Of a stretch of 64,000 bases of DNA, positions 45,271 to 55,261 are shown piece by piece (within the stretch, counting starts at the first letter, position 1; each line of letters starts with the position of its first letter). The DNA is taken from NCBI GenBank assembly GCA_900466745.1, contig UBNE01000028.1:1-64000 (forward strand). Reading direction: 5' to 3'. Position numbers and translations under genes: made by a program. The notes beneath the pieces were generated by a model. That model did not search any database and was not told the DNA's origin. It saw only the letters and a program-made list of their open reading frames with translations. Origin of the DNA: Hyphomicrobiales bacterium. Its GTDB lineage: Bacteria > Pseudomonadota > Alphaproteobacteria > Rhizobiales > Beijerinckiaceae.

Positions 45271-45338
45271 TCCGGGAACGCCGGCCGCCGCGAGTGCCGG
45301 ACACCGTGAGCGCGTTCGGCGGTCACAATGGAGCTCGC

Positions 45339-45641
45339 ATGGATCGCATCGTCGTCATCGGCTCCACGGGGCTAATCGGCTCGCATGTCGCCGCGGCGCT
45401 CGCGGCGCATGGCAGGACCGTCACCGGCCTCGCCCGGCATGTCGATGAGGCGGCGCTGCGCATGCCGGCGTGCAGTGGATGGGGCTCGATATGTCGCGGG
45501 CCGGCCCGGCCGACTGGCCCCCTACTCGAAGGCACGGATGCGGTGGTCAACTGCGCCGTCGCGCTACAGGAAGGGCCGGCGGACGACGTCGCGGGCACGC
45601 CGACGGCGGAGGCGAAGAAGCACGCCGTGGTCTCCGCCTAA
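45339..45641 (+). pseudogene. Truncated NAD(P)-binding epimerase/dehydratase-type protein
   Basis: Only a Rossmann N-terminus remains: R-I-V-V-I-G-S-T-G-L-I-G-S-H-V (about 3-17), then a likely shift near 45470 (the W-M-G-L-D-M-S-R-A-G frame) and T-D-A-V-V-N-C-A-V-A-L-Q. Full-length relatives exceed 250 residues; this stops at about 100. Confidence 0.65.
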
Positions 45642-45659
45642 GGGATGCGGCCGCCTTGG

Positions 45660-46586
45660 TCAGCGTGATTTCTTGTAGAGCTTCGTTGCGATCTCGAACA
45701 TCTCCTCCGGCGCATAGTCCGGCGTGAAGGCGGACGGCGTGCCGACGAGATCGTGGATCTTGCCGCCGTCGGGCATGCCCTCGACGATTTCGAGCTCACC
45801 CGGCGGATCATCGGGCAGGGTGACCTCGCCATTGCCCCAGATCCCGGCCATCTCCCGATAGTCGTCGGGGCTGAACGTGTAGAGGCGACGATGCGAGCCT
45901 TCCGCCAGATATTTCTGGCACTCGGGGATTTTGTCGAGCGGTATGTTCGGCGTCGGCAGGAACTTCTCGAGCTCGACACCGGTGATCTTCTTGAGGGCAA
46001 GCGCATAGGCATGCGCGTGCACCGAGCCGCGAACCAGCAGATAACCGCAGACCTCCCGGCCCGTCGGATCGGTCAGGCTTTCGTAGACGCGGAGCTTGTG
46101 AAGCCGCGCACCGCATTCCAGGTGGAAATTGTGCAGCAGGTCGACGACCACGTTACCGGTCGTGGTCACCATATCGGCGTTCCAGCTCATGGCGTTGCTG
46201 TTGACCGGAGTCGCACCGCCCGCGTTGGAGAAGAAGGCTCCGGCGAGCCTTGCATCCTTCATCGCCTCGAAGGATGCGTTGGATATGTCACCGCCGTCAC
46301 CCATATCGGCATCGGGTTCGTCCGGGCCGTTCGCCAGCATGGCGACGCCGTTGCTGACCAGTTCGACATGGCCGATCTCCTCGGCCGTGATCGCAGCGAC
46401 GAGGCTGTAAAAGGGGCGCAGCTTACTCTTCGAGCGGAAATTGAAGCTCTGGAACATGTAGTTACCAAGGGTCGACATCTCCCCGTATTTGCCGCCAAGG
46501 AGTTCCTGAAGGGCGGCAGCAGCATTGGCGTCCTGCTTCTCAGGGGCCGGCAATTCGATCTGCAGCTTGTCGACGCGTAAAAACAT
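45660..46586 (-). CDS. Manganese catalase
   Basis: The 308-residue protein has the dimanganese catalase fold: Y-G-E-M-S-T-L-G-N-Y-M-F-Q (first Glu ligand, about residue 36), A-E-E-I-G-H-V-E-L (Glu/His ligands, about 70), and the second E...H pair around H-L-E-C-G-A-R and G-S-V-H-A-H-A-Y-A (about 150-190). It disproportionates hydrogen peroxide without haem. It is the only intact oxidoreductase-type gene in this decayed stretch. Confidence 0.93.
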   Translation of the reverse strand: MFLRVDKLQIELPAPEKQDANAAAALQELLGGKYGEMSTLGNYMFQSFNFRSKSKLRPFYSLVAAITAEEIGHVELVSNGVAMLANGPDEPDADMGDGGDISNASFEAMKDARLAGAFFSNAGGATPVNSNAMSWNADMVTTTGNVVVDLLHNFHLECGARLHKLRVYESLTDPTGREVCGYLLVRGSVHAHAYALALKKITGVELEKFLPTPNIPLDKIPECQKYLAEGSHRRLYTFSPDDYREMAGIWGNGEVTLPDDPPGELEIVEGMPDGGKIHDLVGTPSAFTPDYAPEEMFEIATKLYKKSR

Positions 46587-47082
46587 GGTCGTAGGTCCTT
46601 CTGGTTACGGTTGCCGTGTACGGTCAGATCGGACGGTTGGTTCCTCGCCCTGATGCGAGCTGTTCACGCCTGCCTTGAGAAGCGACGCCATGCGAGACCT
46701 CTCGGATGGGATCGGAACGCGGCTCCGGTGTTTCCGTTCCTGGGACCGCTGCTTCGGTGGTCGGTGGGGCCGATCAGGTGACTCGCGGACCTGGGTGAGA
46801 AGCGCCCGCCTAACCGACGTGGAGACGGAACATTCTTCGGAAGGTCAGGATTCCCCGGAACAGAGTCTACGAGACCTGTGCGCGGGTAGGCGTGGACGGT
46901 TATGAGCTGCCGGTTACGGCGGCGTTCATCGCCGCCGTCGCGTTTGCGCGGTGGTCCGGGCTTCGCGCGATCAGACTCCAGCCAAGATGATCGACCGGGT
47001 GCGCTTGAGGTTGTAGGCGATGGCGGTGAGGTGAACCTGGGCGGTGGCTTTGGCGAGGCCGCGCCACCGCATCCGGCGTAGC

Positions 47083-48398
47083 GGGAGTGTCAGGATTTCC
47101 GTGTGCGGGCGGCGGTTTGACATCCGGCAGCCATGGCCCTGGTGAAGCGCTCGCCGAAGATGACGGCGAACTGGGCCTTGGCCATGATCCACTCACGTGG
47201 CGCCATCTTCCACTCCTTCTCCGATCGGTTCAAGACGAGGAAGAGGGGCTTCAAGGCGGCTTAGTCGGTCGGGAAGTGACCTCTCGCCCGAACGGCACGG
47301 CGCAGCTTGGCGTTCAGGGCTTCTATGGCGTTCGTCGTGTATAAGATGCGCCGAACGTCGAAATGAAATGCGTAGAGCGGCACGATCTCGCTCCAGGTGC
47401 GCCGCCAGCTCTGGGCGATCGCGGGATAGCGACGGTCCCAGAGGCCATCTTCAAAGGCCCGCAGCTCGGCCTCTCCGGCCGCGGCGTCGACGGCGCGGTA
47501 AATCATCTTCAGCGCGGCCGCGACGGGCTTTCGATCCTTGTAGGAGACGAAGTCGAGACTGTGGCGCAGCAGATGAACCACGCAGGTCTGGACCATCGCC
47601 TCCGGAAAAACGGCCCGGATCGCGTCGGGAAAGCCCTTCAGCCCGTCGACGACCGCGAGCAGGATATACTCGACGCCACGGTTGCGCAGTTCGTTCATGA
47701 CGCGCAGCCAGAACTTTGCGCCCTCGTTCTGCTCCAGCCAGAGACCGAGAATCTCCTTGGCACCGTCGGCGCGGACGCCGAGCGCGATGTGCACGGCCTT
47801 TTGCGGACGATGCCCTCGTCGCGAACCTTGACCCGCAGGGCATCGAAGAAGACGAGCGGATAGACCGGCTCCAGCGGCCGCGCCTGCCAGGTGGCGATCT
47901 CCTCCAGGACCGCGTCCGTGACAGCGCTGACGAGATCGGGCGAGACCTCGATGCCGTAGAGCTCGCGCAGATGGCCGACGATCTCCCGGGCGCTCATGCC
48001 GCGGGCGTACATCGAGATGATCTTGTCGTCGAAACCGGGGAAGCGGCGCTGGTATTTAGCGATTAGCTGCGGATCGAAGCTCGCCTGCCGGTCGCGCGGG
48101 ATCTCTAGCTCGATCCGGCCGGTCTCGGTCGTCACCGTCTTGCGGCCGTAGCCGTTGCGGCTGTTGCCGGCCGCGTCGCCCGCCAGATGAAGATCCATCT
48201 CGGCGTTCAGCGCGCGCTCGGCCAGGGCCTTCTTCAAATCGTCGAGAAGGCCATGGCGTCGAACGCCGTCTTGGGATCGGCGCCGGCCAGCAACTGGTCC
48301 GGCAGCGCGTCAGGAATGCGGGGAACTTTGCGGCGTGCCATCGGGAACCTCCTTCGGGTCCATTATGGCCGCTCGCACACGGAAATCCTGACACTCCC
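47083..48398 (-). mobile_element. IS256-family insertion sequence
   Basis: A 1316-bp element with long inverted ends (GGGAGTGTCAGGATTTCCGT onward on the left, the near-perfect inverse at the right). The flanks GGCGTAGC (47075-47082) and AGCGTAGC (48399-48406) match in 7 of 8 positions, a plausible target duplication. Its transposase is broken. Confidence 0.88.
47090..48341 (-). pseudogene. IS256-family transposase with two frameshifts and a premature stop
   Basis: The start M-A-R-R-K-V-P-R-I-P is at 48341. A shift near 48245 leads into L-K-K-A-L-A-E-R-A-L-N-A-E-M, R-N-G-Y-G-R-K-T-V and F-F-D-A-L-R-V-K-V (first Asp). A second shift near 47797 leads into L-A-V-V-D-G-L-K-G-F (second Asp) and T-T-N-A-I-E-A-L-N (Glu). 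A stop at 47261 precedes the last ~55 residues (F-L-V-L-N-R-S-E-K-E-W). Mutator-type DDE transposase, inactive. Confidence 0.9.
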
Positions 48399-49498
48399 AG
48401 CGTAGCCCGTAGGATCGCTTCCATGTCTCGAAGATCTTTTCGATCCTGGCGCGCACACGGTGGATCGGCTGGTTCCAGGCCTGGAGGCGAGCCTGCACCT
48501 CGGCTTCGTCGCGTCCCCACATGCCGGTCGCGACGACGCACGGCGTCCCGCCCCGGGCACGGACTGCGTCACCGAAATGTGGACCGCGATAAGCACTGTC
48601 AGCGAACACCTCTCCGGGATCATCCGGCAAGGCATCCGGACCAGCCCGTCCGTCATTCACGTTGGCCGGGGTGAACGAGAGCTTCTCGACCAGGGCGGTC
48701 GTGGCATCCGCGCCGACATGGGCCTTGAAGCCATGCACTGCCGGTTTGCCCTTGTGCTTCACCCAGCGGCCATCATCGTCCTCCTCGCTTGCCGAGGCGA
48801 TGACGGTGGCGTCGACCATCGTGCCGATCTTGACGGTGACCGCCCTGGCCTTGAGCTGGGCCGTCACCGTTTCGAACAAGGTCAGGTCGAGATTGTGCTC
48901 GACCAGCTTTCGGCGATGGCGCACGAAGGCGGTGTGCTCCGGCGTCGCCTCGGAACGTGAGAACCCGCAGAAGCGGCGAAACGAGCCGCGGTCGTCGAGT
49001 GCCTCGGCCAGCTTCACATCCGACAGATCATACCAGACCGACAGCAGCAGCGCCTTGAACATCGCCAGCGGAGGCCGGGCCGGCTCGCCCTTTCTTGCCG
49101 GATAGAGCGCCTGAGCAGTTCCGCGACCGGATTCCAGTCGATCAAACCATCGAGGGCGTCCAACGACGACGCGCTCCGAGCGCCGATCTCAAAGCCGAGT
49201 TGCTCCTGACCGATCGAACGATGCGCCATCGTCGCTCTCCATCCCGGAAAGCTCAATGGAATCAGTTGCCAACGCAGCTGTCTACGCCTACCCGCGCACA
49301 GGTCTCTCTACATGTCAGCGTCCGCACGCTGCTGCGCCGGAAGAAGGTCCGCATCCGTAGATTGCGAAGCGAACTTCTCCGAACGCTAACTGCTGCCTCC
49401 CACGTGGAGGCGGCAGTGCTCGGCGTTCGTGCCTTTGAACCGAAATGGTGCCTCTTTTCGGGCCGGTGCGACGATGCAGTACGCGCGCGATCCCAAAT

Positions 49499-50260
49499 TC
49501 ACGAGGCGATCACCACTTCGGCTTGGTCCAGCGCGCACCCGATACCTTCAGGCGGTGCGGCGTCGCTGACGAAGATGTGCACGGACTGCCAGCCACAGAC
49601 ATGGATCAGACCATGCTTTGCATACTTGGAACTGTCGAGCAGCAGCATAACCCGGTCTGCGAGCGGGATCATGGCGCGCTTGAACTCGGTCTCGAACATA
49701 TCGAAATCCATGCAGCCACGAACCAACGAGGCGGCACCTACCGACATCACGAAAAGTTCCGGGGCGAACTGGCTGGCGAAGTCGATTGCGGAGGCGCCGA
49801 CGATCGTCCGGTCATCGGCGCGTAACTCACCGCCAGGGAGGATCACGCGATGCTGCGGGCCAGCCGAGGTCAGGATTCCCGCGACCTCGACCGAAAAGGT
49901 GATCGCAGTGAGGCCACGACGCTTCGTCGCGAGTTCGCGTGCAAGGAAACAGGAGCTCGAACTGTTGTCGAGCAGAATGGTGGCCTCGTCCTGGATGAGA
50001 CTCGCGGCGGCAATAGCGATACTGCGCTTGGCGACCGCCCGTTCCTGAAGTCGGCGCTCGAAGGGAGCCTCCCAGCCGACCTCGTTCAGGCGGACACCGC
50101 CATGGAACCGCTCGACGATGCCGTTCGCCGCGAGCGATTTGAGATCGCGACGAATGGTCTCGTCAGAGACCCGGAAATGATCGGCCAGATCAAGCACCGT
50201 GCTCGCCTGGATCTCGCGCAGCCAGCCGATGATCTGCTGCTGCCGCAACGTCTGTGACAT
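49499..50260 (-). CDS. DeoR family transcriptional regulator
   Basis: The 253-residue protein has a DeoR helix-turn-helix (R-Q-Q-Q-I-I-G-W-L-R then V-S-D-E-T-I-R-R-D-L, about 30-40) and a sugar-phosphate-sensing DeoRC domain with I-L-L-D-N-S-S-S-S (about 98) and the downstream G-x-x-A and V-M-L-L-L-D-S-S-K motif. It is 11 bp after the ATPase gene and probably the last gene of the ugp-type operon, repressing it until a phosphorylated sugar or polyol appears. Confidence 0.9.
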   Translation of the reverse strand: MSQTLRQQQIIGWLREIQASTVLDLADHFRVSDETIRRDLKSLAANGIVERFHGGVRLNEVGWEAPFERRLQERAVAKRSIAIAAASLIQDEATILLDNSSSSCFLARELATKRRGLTAITFSVEVAGILTSAGPQHRVILPGGELRADDRTIVGASAIDFASQFAPELFVMSVGAASLVRGCMDFDMFETEFKRAMIPLADRVMLLLDSSKYAKHGLIHVCGWQSVHIFVSDAAPPEGIGCALDQAEVVIAS

Positions 50261-50271
50261 CCCGCCCGCTC

Positions 50272-51345
50272 TCAGATGCTTGTGAGGGCGCGCCCATTGG
50301 TGGCATCGAAGAGCCGGGCGCGGCCGAAGTCGAAGGTGAGCGAAACTTCCTCACCGCTCTCCGGCGCTTCGGAGATCGGCATACGGGCGACGACGCGATC
50401 CCGGCCGATGAGTATCTCCGCTAGAGCCTCGGAGCCGATCAGCTCCGTCCTTTCGACAATGCCACGGGTTATCCCCTCGGCGGACTGAGATATCAGAATC
50501 TCTTCGGGGCGCACGCCGAGAAAGACTTCGGCGGCATCGGGACGGGCCGGTAGTGCCGTCAAGAAGCGCTCGTGCTGAAGCAGGCTTCCATTGCCCTCGG
50601 GTCTAACGGCGCAACGCAGCAGGCTCATCTCCGGCGTGCCAATGAAGGTTGCGACGAAAGTGTTGGCCGGGTGCATATAGAGCTCCATCGGCGCGCCGAC
50701 CTGCTGCAGGCGCCCCTCGGAGAGGATGGCCACGCGCGTGCCGAGCGTCATAGCCTCGATCTGGTCGTGCGTGACATAGATGACGGTAAGGCCGAGCTCT
50801 TTGTGCAGGCGTTTGAGCTCGCCGCGCATGCGCGTCCGCAGCTTGGCGTCGAGATTGGAGAGTGGCTCGTCGAAAAGGAAGACCTTGGGCTGGCGCACGA
50901 GCGCGCGGCCGATGGCGACGCGCTGGCGCTCGCCGCCGGACAACTGGTTGGGCTTGCGCTCGAGCAGATGGCCGATGTGCAGGATCTCGGCCGCCTCGCG
51001 GATGCGCCTGTCCACCTCTGCCTTGCCGAGATCGGTGGTCTTCAGCAGGCCGAAGGCCATGTTCCGGAAGGCCGTCATATGCGGGTAGAGCGCATAGGAC
51101 TGGAACACCATCGCGATGTCGCGCTTCTGCGGCGCGGCATGGGTGACGTCGGCGCCGTCGATCAGCAGGCGTCCGGCGGTGATGTCCTCGAGGCCGGCGA
51201 CCATCCGAAGCGTGGTCGACTTGCCGCAGCCCGACGGCCCGACCAGCACCATGAATTCCTTGTCGGCAATGGTGAGATCCACCGCATGCACGGTCGGGCG
51301 GCCCGCATAGGCCTTGCTCACGCCCTGAAGAACGACTTCGGCCAT
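50272..51345 (-). CDS. ABC transporter ATPase, UgpC/MalK type
   Basis: The 357-residue protein has Walker A G-P-S-G-C-G-K-S-T (about 36-44), the signature L-S-G-G-E-R-Q-R, Walker B F-L-F-D-E-P-L-S-N-L-D and the H-loop, followed by a C-terminal TOBE-type regulatory region (about 235-357) with V-R-P-E-E-I as in UgpC/MalK. The ATG at 51345 starts M-A-E-V-V-L-Q-G-V-S-K. It powers the two permeases immediately upstream. Confidence 0.93.
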   Translation of the reverse strand: MAEVVLQGVSKAYAGRPTVHAVDLTIADKEFMVLVGPSGCGKSTTLRMVAGLEDITAGRLLIDGADVTHAAPQKRDIAMVFQSYALYPHMTAFRNMAFGLLKTTDLGKAEVDRRIREAAEILHIGHLLERKPNQLSGGERQRVAIGRALVRQPKVFLFDEPLSNLDAKLRTRMRGELKRLHKELGLTVIYVTHDQIEAMTLGTRVAILSEGRLQQVGAPMELYMHPANTFVATFIGTPEMSLLRCAVRPEGNGSLLQHERFLTALPARPDAAEVFLGVRPEEILISQSAEGITRGIVERTELIGSEALAEILIGRDRVVARMPISEAPESGEEVSLTFDFGRARLFDATNGRALTSI

Positions 51346-51356
51346 GATCTCGATCC

Positions 51357-52247
51357 TTACTTCAGTCCGGCGTGCATGAAGCTGTCGACGAAGCGACGCT
51401 GGAAGATGACGAAGAGCAGCAGCAGCGGCGAGACCACCACGACCGTTGCCGCCATCAGGCGCGTCCAGTCGGCGCCGCTGTCGGATTTGGCGAGCAGGCC
51501 GAGGCCGATGGGCAGCGTGCGCACACCCTCGCTGTTGGTGACGAGCAGCGGCCACATATAGTCGTTCCAATGCGTGACCACGGTGATGATGCCGAAGGCG
51601 ATCAGCGTCGGCTTCACCAGCGGCAGATAGACGTGCCAGAGGATGCCGAAATGACCGCAGCCATCGAGACGCGCGGCATCGGCCAGCTCCGTCGGAACCT
51701 GCCGAAAAGCCTGGCGCAGCATGAAGGTCCCATAGCCCGAGGCGACGAAGGGCACGATCATGGCGGGGAGCGAGTTGAGGATGCCGAACTCCCGCACCGT
51801 GACGAAATTGGTCAGGAAGGTCGCGTAGATCGGGAACATGATCTGCAGCAGGAAGAGCGTGAAGAGCAGGTTCTTGCCCGGGAAGGTCAGCCGCGCGAAG
51901 GTATAGGCCGCCAGCGTGATCGTGACGAGCTGGGCGATCAGGATGCCGCCCGTCACCATGACGGAATTGACCAGATAGGTGCCGAAGGGCGCGACCGAGA
52001 GCGCGGCCGGGTAGTTGCTCCATTGCAGCGCCAGCGGCCAAAAGCCCGCCGCCGGATCGAACACTTCGGTGCGCGCCTTGAGCGAGGTCACGAGAATCCA
52101 CAGCAGCGGGCTGAGCCAGAGCAGCGCCAGCGGCACCAGCAGAAGGTGCAGCCACCCGCGCCGCAGGGCGGTGAGCGCACTCCGGGCAGGCTCCGCCATC
52201 GGAGGCGCAGCCGGGCTCGGGATCGTCTGGATCTGCAGGCTCGTCAT
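51357..52247 (-). CDS. ABC transporter permease, UgpE/MalG type
   Basis: The 296-residue protein has six helices and the EAA coupling motif E-L-A-D-A-A-R-L-D-G-C-G (about residue 195). It also has the MalG-family F-A-R-L-T-F-P-G-K segment. It starts at 52247, 2 bp after the UgpA-type gene. Pairs with the UgpA-type subunit. Confidence 0.92.
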   Translation of the reverse strand: MTSLQIQTIPSPAAPPMAEPARSALTALRRGWLHLLLVPLALLWLSPLLWILVTSLKARTEVFDPAAGFWPLALQWSNYPAALSVAPFGTYLVNSVMVTGGILIAQLVTITLAAYTFARLTFPGKNLLFTLFLLQIMFPIYATFLTNFVTVREFGILNSLPAMIVPFVASGYGTFMLRQAFRQVPTELADAARLDGCGHFGILWHVYLPLVKPTLIAFGIITVVTHWNDYMWPLLVTNSEGVRTLPIGLGLLAKSDSGADWTRLMAATVVVVSPLLLLFVIFQRRFVDSFMHAGLK

Positions 52248-52249
52248 GG

Positions 52250-53152
52250 TCAGCGCCCCAGGTAATGCACGCGCCGGCCGAAGACGGTCGCGATCACGGC
52301 GATGAGCCCGCCGACGAAGAGCAGCAGCACGTTGGCGAGCGTCGAGGCATAGCCGATGTCCTGATACTGGAAGCCATTCTGGTAGATGTAGAACGTCAGC
52401 ACGTTGGTCGCGTCGGCCGGGCCGCCATGCGTCATGACGTAGACGTAGTCGAAAATCTGGTAGGAATGCAGCAGGCCGATGATGACGACGAAATAGAGCG
52501 TCGGCGAGATCAGCGGCAGCGTGATGTGGATCAGCCGATCCCAGGCCGAGACCCCGTCCAGTCGCGCGGCCTCGTAGAGGTCGGACGGCACGAGCTTCAG
52601 CGCGGCCAGCAGGATCAGCATGAAATAGCCGGAATACTTCCAGACGCTCATCACCATGATCGCCGGCAGGGCCCAGGTGCTGTCGTAGAGCCAGGCGGTG
52701 TCCGGCAGGCCTATGAAGCGCAGGCCCTGGTTGATCGGCCCGTAGCCCGCCGAATACAGGAAGACCCAGACCATGCCGGCGGCGACCGACGGAATCATCA
52801 CCGGATAAAAGAAGGCGGACCGGTAGATCGCCATGCCGCGCAGCTTGCTGTCGAGCGCCACCGCCATCAGCAGGGCGCAGGCGATGGCAAGCGGAATCGT
52901 CAGCACCGTATAAAAGACGGTGTTGCCCAGCGACCTCCAGAACAGCCGATCCCCCCAGAGCCGTTGGTAGTTCTCCAGCCCGAGCCAAATGATCTTGCTG
53001 TCGCCCAACACCACGTCGTGGAAGCTGAACCAGAGCGAACGCAGGATCGGCCAGTAGGTAAAGGCCGCCAGGAACAGCAGCGACGGCAGCAGCAGCAGAT
53101 AGGCGAGGCCGGCCTCGCGGATGCGGGCCCGAAGCGTGGCGCCGAAGACCAT
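52250..53152 (-). CDS. ABC transporter permease, UgpA/MalF type
   Basis: The 300-residue protein has a first helix (L-A-Y-L-L-L-L-P-S-L-L-F-L-A-A-F), Y-W-P-I-L-R-S-L-W, and the coupling loop D-L-Y-E-A-A-R-L-D-G-V-S-A-W (about 205). Typical carbohydrate/glycerol-phosphate permease. It is 61 bp after the binding-protein gene. Confidence 0.92.
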   Translation of the reverse strand: MVFGATLRARIREAGLAYLLLLPSLLFLAAFTYWPILRSLWFSFHDVVLGDSKIIWLGLENYQRLWGDRLFWRSLGNTVFYTVLTIPLAIACALLMAVALDSKLRGMAIYRSAFFYPVMIPSVAAGMVWVFLYSAGYGPINQGLRFIGLPDTAWLYDSTWALPAIMVMSVWKYSGYFMLILLAALKLVPSDLYEAARLDGVSAWDRLIHITLPLISPTLYFVVIIGLLHSYQIFDYVYVMTHGGPADATNVLTFYIYQNGFQYQDIGYASTLANVLLLFVGGLIAVIATVFGRRVHYLGR

Positions 53153-53213
53153 CTCGCACGTCTCCAGAAGGGCAAGGGCCCGCCAGCCGCGAGCGGCGGG
53201 CGGGGTGTTCTCG

Positions 53214-54530
53214 TCAGCCGCGGCGACGCAGCAGGCGCTGGATCTCGCGATTGGAGTTGGCGTTGGCCTCCTTCAGCGCGGCATCCGGCTTGATCTCCCC
53301 GGCGAGCGTGCGGTCGAGCGCGCTCTTCAGGAACTCGCGGACCTTGTGATAGCCAGGCACCTGCAGGAAGGCGCCCGCATAGGCGGCCTGGTCGAGCGCC
53401 ACCTTCGCCTGCGGCACATCCTTGAGATAGGCCTGCATCTCGGGCGTCTCCCACGCGGATTTGCGCACGGCGAGATAGCCCGTGTCGCGCCCCCATTGCG
53501 ACTGCACCTCGGTGCTGGTCATCCAGCGCGCGAAGGTCCAGCTCGCATCGACCGCGGCGTCGGACTGCTTCTTGGCGATCATGATCGGCCCGCCGCCCTG
53601 GCAGGCGCCGAAGGTCTTGTTCTTCGGCATGAAGGCGACGTCGACCTCGAAGGACGAGGACTTGCGCAGGTTCGTCAGCGAGCCGGTCGAGTGGTAGAGC
53701 ATCGCGGTGCGGCCAGCCATGAAGTCGTTGGCCGAGCCTTCCCAGGTCGAGGCCTTCGGCATCACGCCCGCCTGCTCCATCTTGACCCAGAATTCCAGCG
53801 CGTCGAGCGCCGCCGGATCGTCGAACAGTACCTTGTCCTTGGTCCAGGGCACGAGCGCGTTCTGGCGGCAGTAGCATTCGAAGACCCAGTCGTGCCAGCC
53901 GCCGCCGATGGTCAGGCCCCAGCGCTTCAGCTCGCCCTTGTCGCGGATGGTCAGCGCCTTGGCGACTTCCATCAGCTCGGTCCAGGTTTCCGGCGCCTTG
54001 GCGATGCCCGCGTCCTTCATGGCCGTCCTGTTGAGGTAGAGAACCGGCGTCGAGGGCTGGAACGGCAGGCCATAGAGCTTGCCATCCGAGATGCAGGTCT
54101 CGAGAAAGCCCGGCAGGAAATCCTGATAGATATCGTCGGCCTTGGCCTTGGCGGTGACGTCGGCGAGCGAGTCGAGACCGACGAAGGTCTGGAGGGCGGA
54201 ATTAATCGGCAGCCACGTCGACGGCGGATCGCCGACGCCGAGCGCCGTGATCACCTTCTGCTCGGTGTTGTCGTAGTTGCCGGCATAGATCGCCTCGACC
54301 TCGATAGCCGGATGCGCGGCGTTGAACTTCGAAATCATGCCGGCGACGAGCTTGTTGATGTCGCCGGAGACGCCGACCGGATACATGAACTGCAGCTTGG
54401 TCCGGGCCTGGGCCTGGGCGCCGCGCAGGACGGCCGCGCTGGCGATCGCCGCCGCGGCGCCCATCACGACGGAACGCCGCGAAAGACCACGCCCGGCTTG
54501 GTCAAATGTGGGCTTTATCGACATATGCAA
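53214..54530 (-). CDS. ABC transporter binding protein, UgpB/family 1 type
   Basis: The 438-residue receptor has a probable Tat signal (L-S-R-R-S-V-V-M-G, about 16-24, then an Ala-rich core ending A-Q-A). The mature part reads L-Q-F-M-Y-P-V-G-V-S-G and the family's T-W-T-E-L-M-E-V-A-K segment (about 190). It is first in the operon B-A-E-C-deoR. Gene order matches ugpBAEC, but in the absence of a glycerophosphodiesterase or PhoB box the substrate could be another polyol or sugar. Confidence 0.9.
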   Translation of the reverse strand: MHMSIKPTFDQAGRGLSRRSVVMGAAAAIASAAVLRGAQAQARTKLQFMYPVGVSGDINKLVAGMISKFNAAHPAIEVEAIYAGNYDNTEQKVITALGVGDPPSTWLPINSALQTFVGLDSLADVTAKAKADDIYQDFLPGFLETCISDGKLYGLPFQPSTPVLYLNRTAMKDAGIAKAPETWTELMEVAKALTIRDKGELKRWGLTIGGGWHDWVFECYCRQNALVPWTKDKVLFDDPAALDALEFWVKMEQAGVMPKASTWEGSANDFMAGRTAMLYHSTGSLTNLRKSSSFEVDVAFMPKNKTFGACQGGGPIMIAKKQSDAAVDASWTFARWMTSTEVQSQWGRDTGYLAVRKSAWETPEMQAYLKDVPQAKVALDQAAYAGAFLQVPGYHKVREFLKSALDRTLAGEIKPDAALKEANANSNREIQRLLRRRG

Positions 54531-54988
54531 TCCCTCTCAGCAAACGATTGGCGACGCGACATCGAAGCCGCAACATTGGCGATGGCCCGAATCGACGGGC
54601 TCCATCCGCCCCTCCGCCCTTGTGCGGTGCAGCAAATGCGGCTCCTGACCGTTCTGCTGTCCAGGCATGACAATGTCATGAAGAAATTGGGGGTAGGATT
54701 GGGGAATTCGATCTTGAATTCGCCAGATGTCCACAAATATCCACTTATATCTGCAATTATCACCTGATCCAGTAAAGCGGGCGACGCACAAGTCTCAGCT
54801 GCTCAAAGGCCACCATTTGGAGAAGCTCGCGGCCTCAAAGAACGGCCAAGGTCCTCTCTGACAGGTCGCGGATGATGTTACCGCGCGGTTCGGTGATAAG
54901 CCGATCCGGTGATGCGCTGGGGCTTGTGGGGCTCGGATGGAGAACCTATCCGCTGCTGGCTAGGCTGGTCCCTTTCGGGGTTGGCGAG
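54531..54988. other. Upstream region of the ugp-type operon
   Basis: No gene recognised. It contains CATGACA-A-TGTCATG at 54666-54680, a perfect 7-bp palindrome arm pair that could be a DeoR operator, 136 bp before the binding-protein start. The rest is unremarkable. Confidence 0.4.
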
Positions 54989-55260
54989 ATGTTCGCGGTG
55001 GAGGCCTACGGCGGTTCGGAGTTCGCTTTAACCTGTGCAAGCGCCGACGGAAAGCGGCGCGGGTGTTTGGACACAGCCGCAAAACGATCGCGGAGATGTG
55101 CCCGTTCTCGCGGCTTTTGCGTTACACACGGGCGAAGCCTGTCGAGAAGCCGAAACTTGGTCCTTTGCTGCGGGTGAAGCCAGCAGCATACAAGTTGTTG
55201 GCTTCACCACGCAGGCCCGTCAGGATCCGCTGACGCTTCATCGGAAACCTCCGCGTGACT
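54989..55260 (+). pseudogene. N-terminal fragment of an IS21-family IstA transposase
   Basis: M-F-A-V-E-A-Y-G (54989) begins as IstA does. After a shift near 55010-55050 the sequence reads A-A-R-V-F-G-H-S-R-K-T-I-A-E-M-C (HTH) and Y-T-R-A-K-P-V-E-K-P-K-L-G-P-L-L, also IstA-like. The integrase core and istB are absent. Confidence 0.6.
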
Positions 55261-55261
55261 G

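Larger units (their letters stand above)
46971..49229 (-). pseudogene. IS5-family transposase, frameshifted and split by IS256
   Basis: The N-terminus (M-A-H-R-S-I-G-Q-E-Q-L-G-F-E) begins at 49229. A shift near 49110 precedes the main part (K-A-L-L-L-S-V-W-Y-D-L-S-D, then G-T-M-V-D-A-T-V-I-A-S with the first Asp, and F-A-D-S-A-Y-R-G with the second). The frame is cut after W-K-R-S-Y-G-L-R by the IS256 and resumes at 47082 as M-R-W-R-G-L-A-K-A-T-A-Q-V, ending at 46971. Joining the ends restores the protein's C-terminus. Confidence 0.88.
46871..49307 (-). mobile_element. IS5-family element interrupted by an IS256-family element
   Basis: Inverted ends GAGACCTGTGCGCGGGTAGG (46871 onward) and the inverse, ending near 49306, enclose a split IS5 transposase. 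CTAC flanks both sides (46867-46870 and 49308-49311), a plausible target duplication. The IS256 copy at 47083-48398 lies inside. Confidence 0.82.

Noticed and set aside
54872..55177. 101-codon plus-strand frame
   Set aside because: The coherent protein content is split between this and another frame and matches an IS21 fragment, so it is annotated as a remnant instead.
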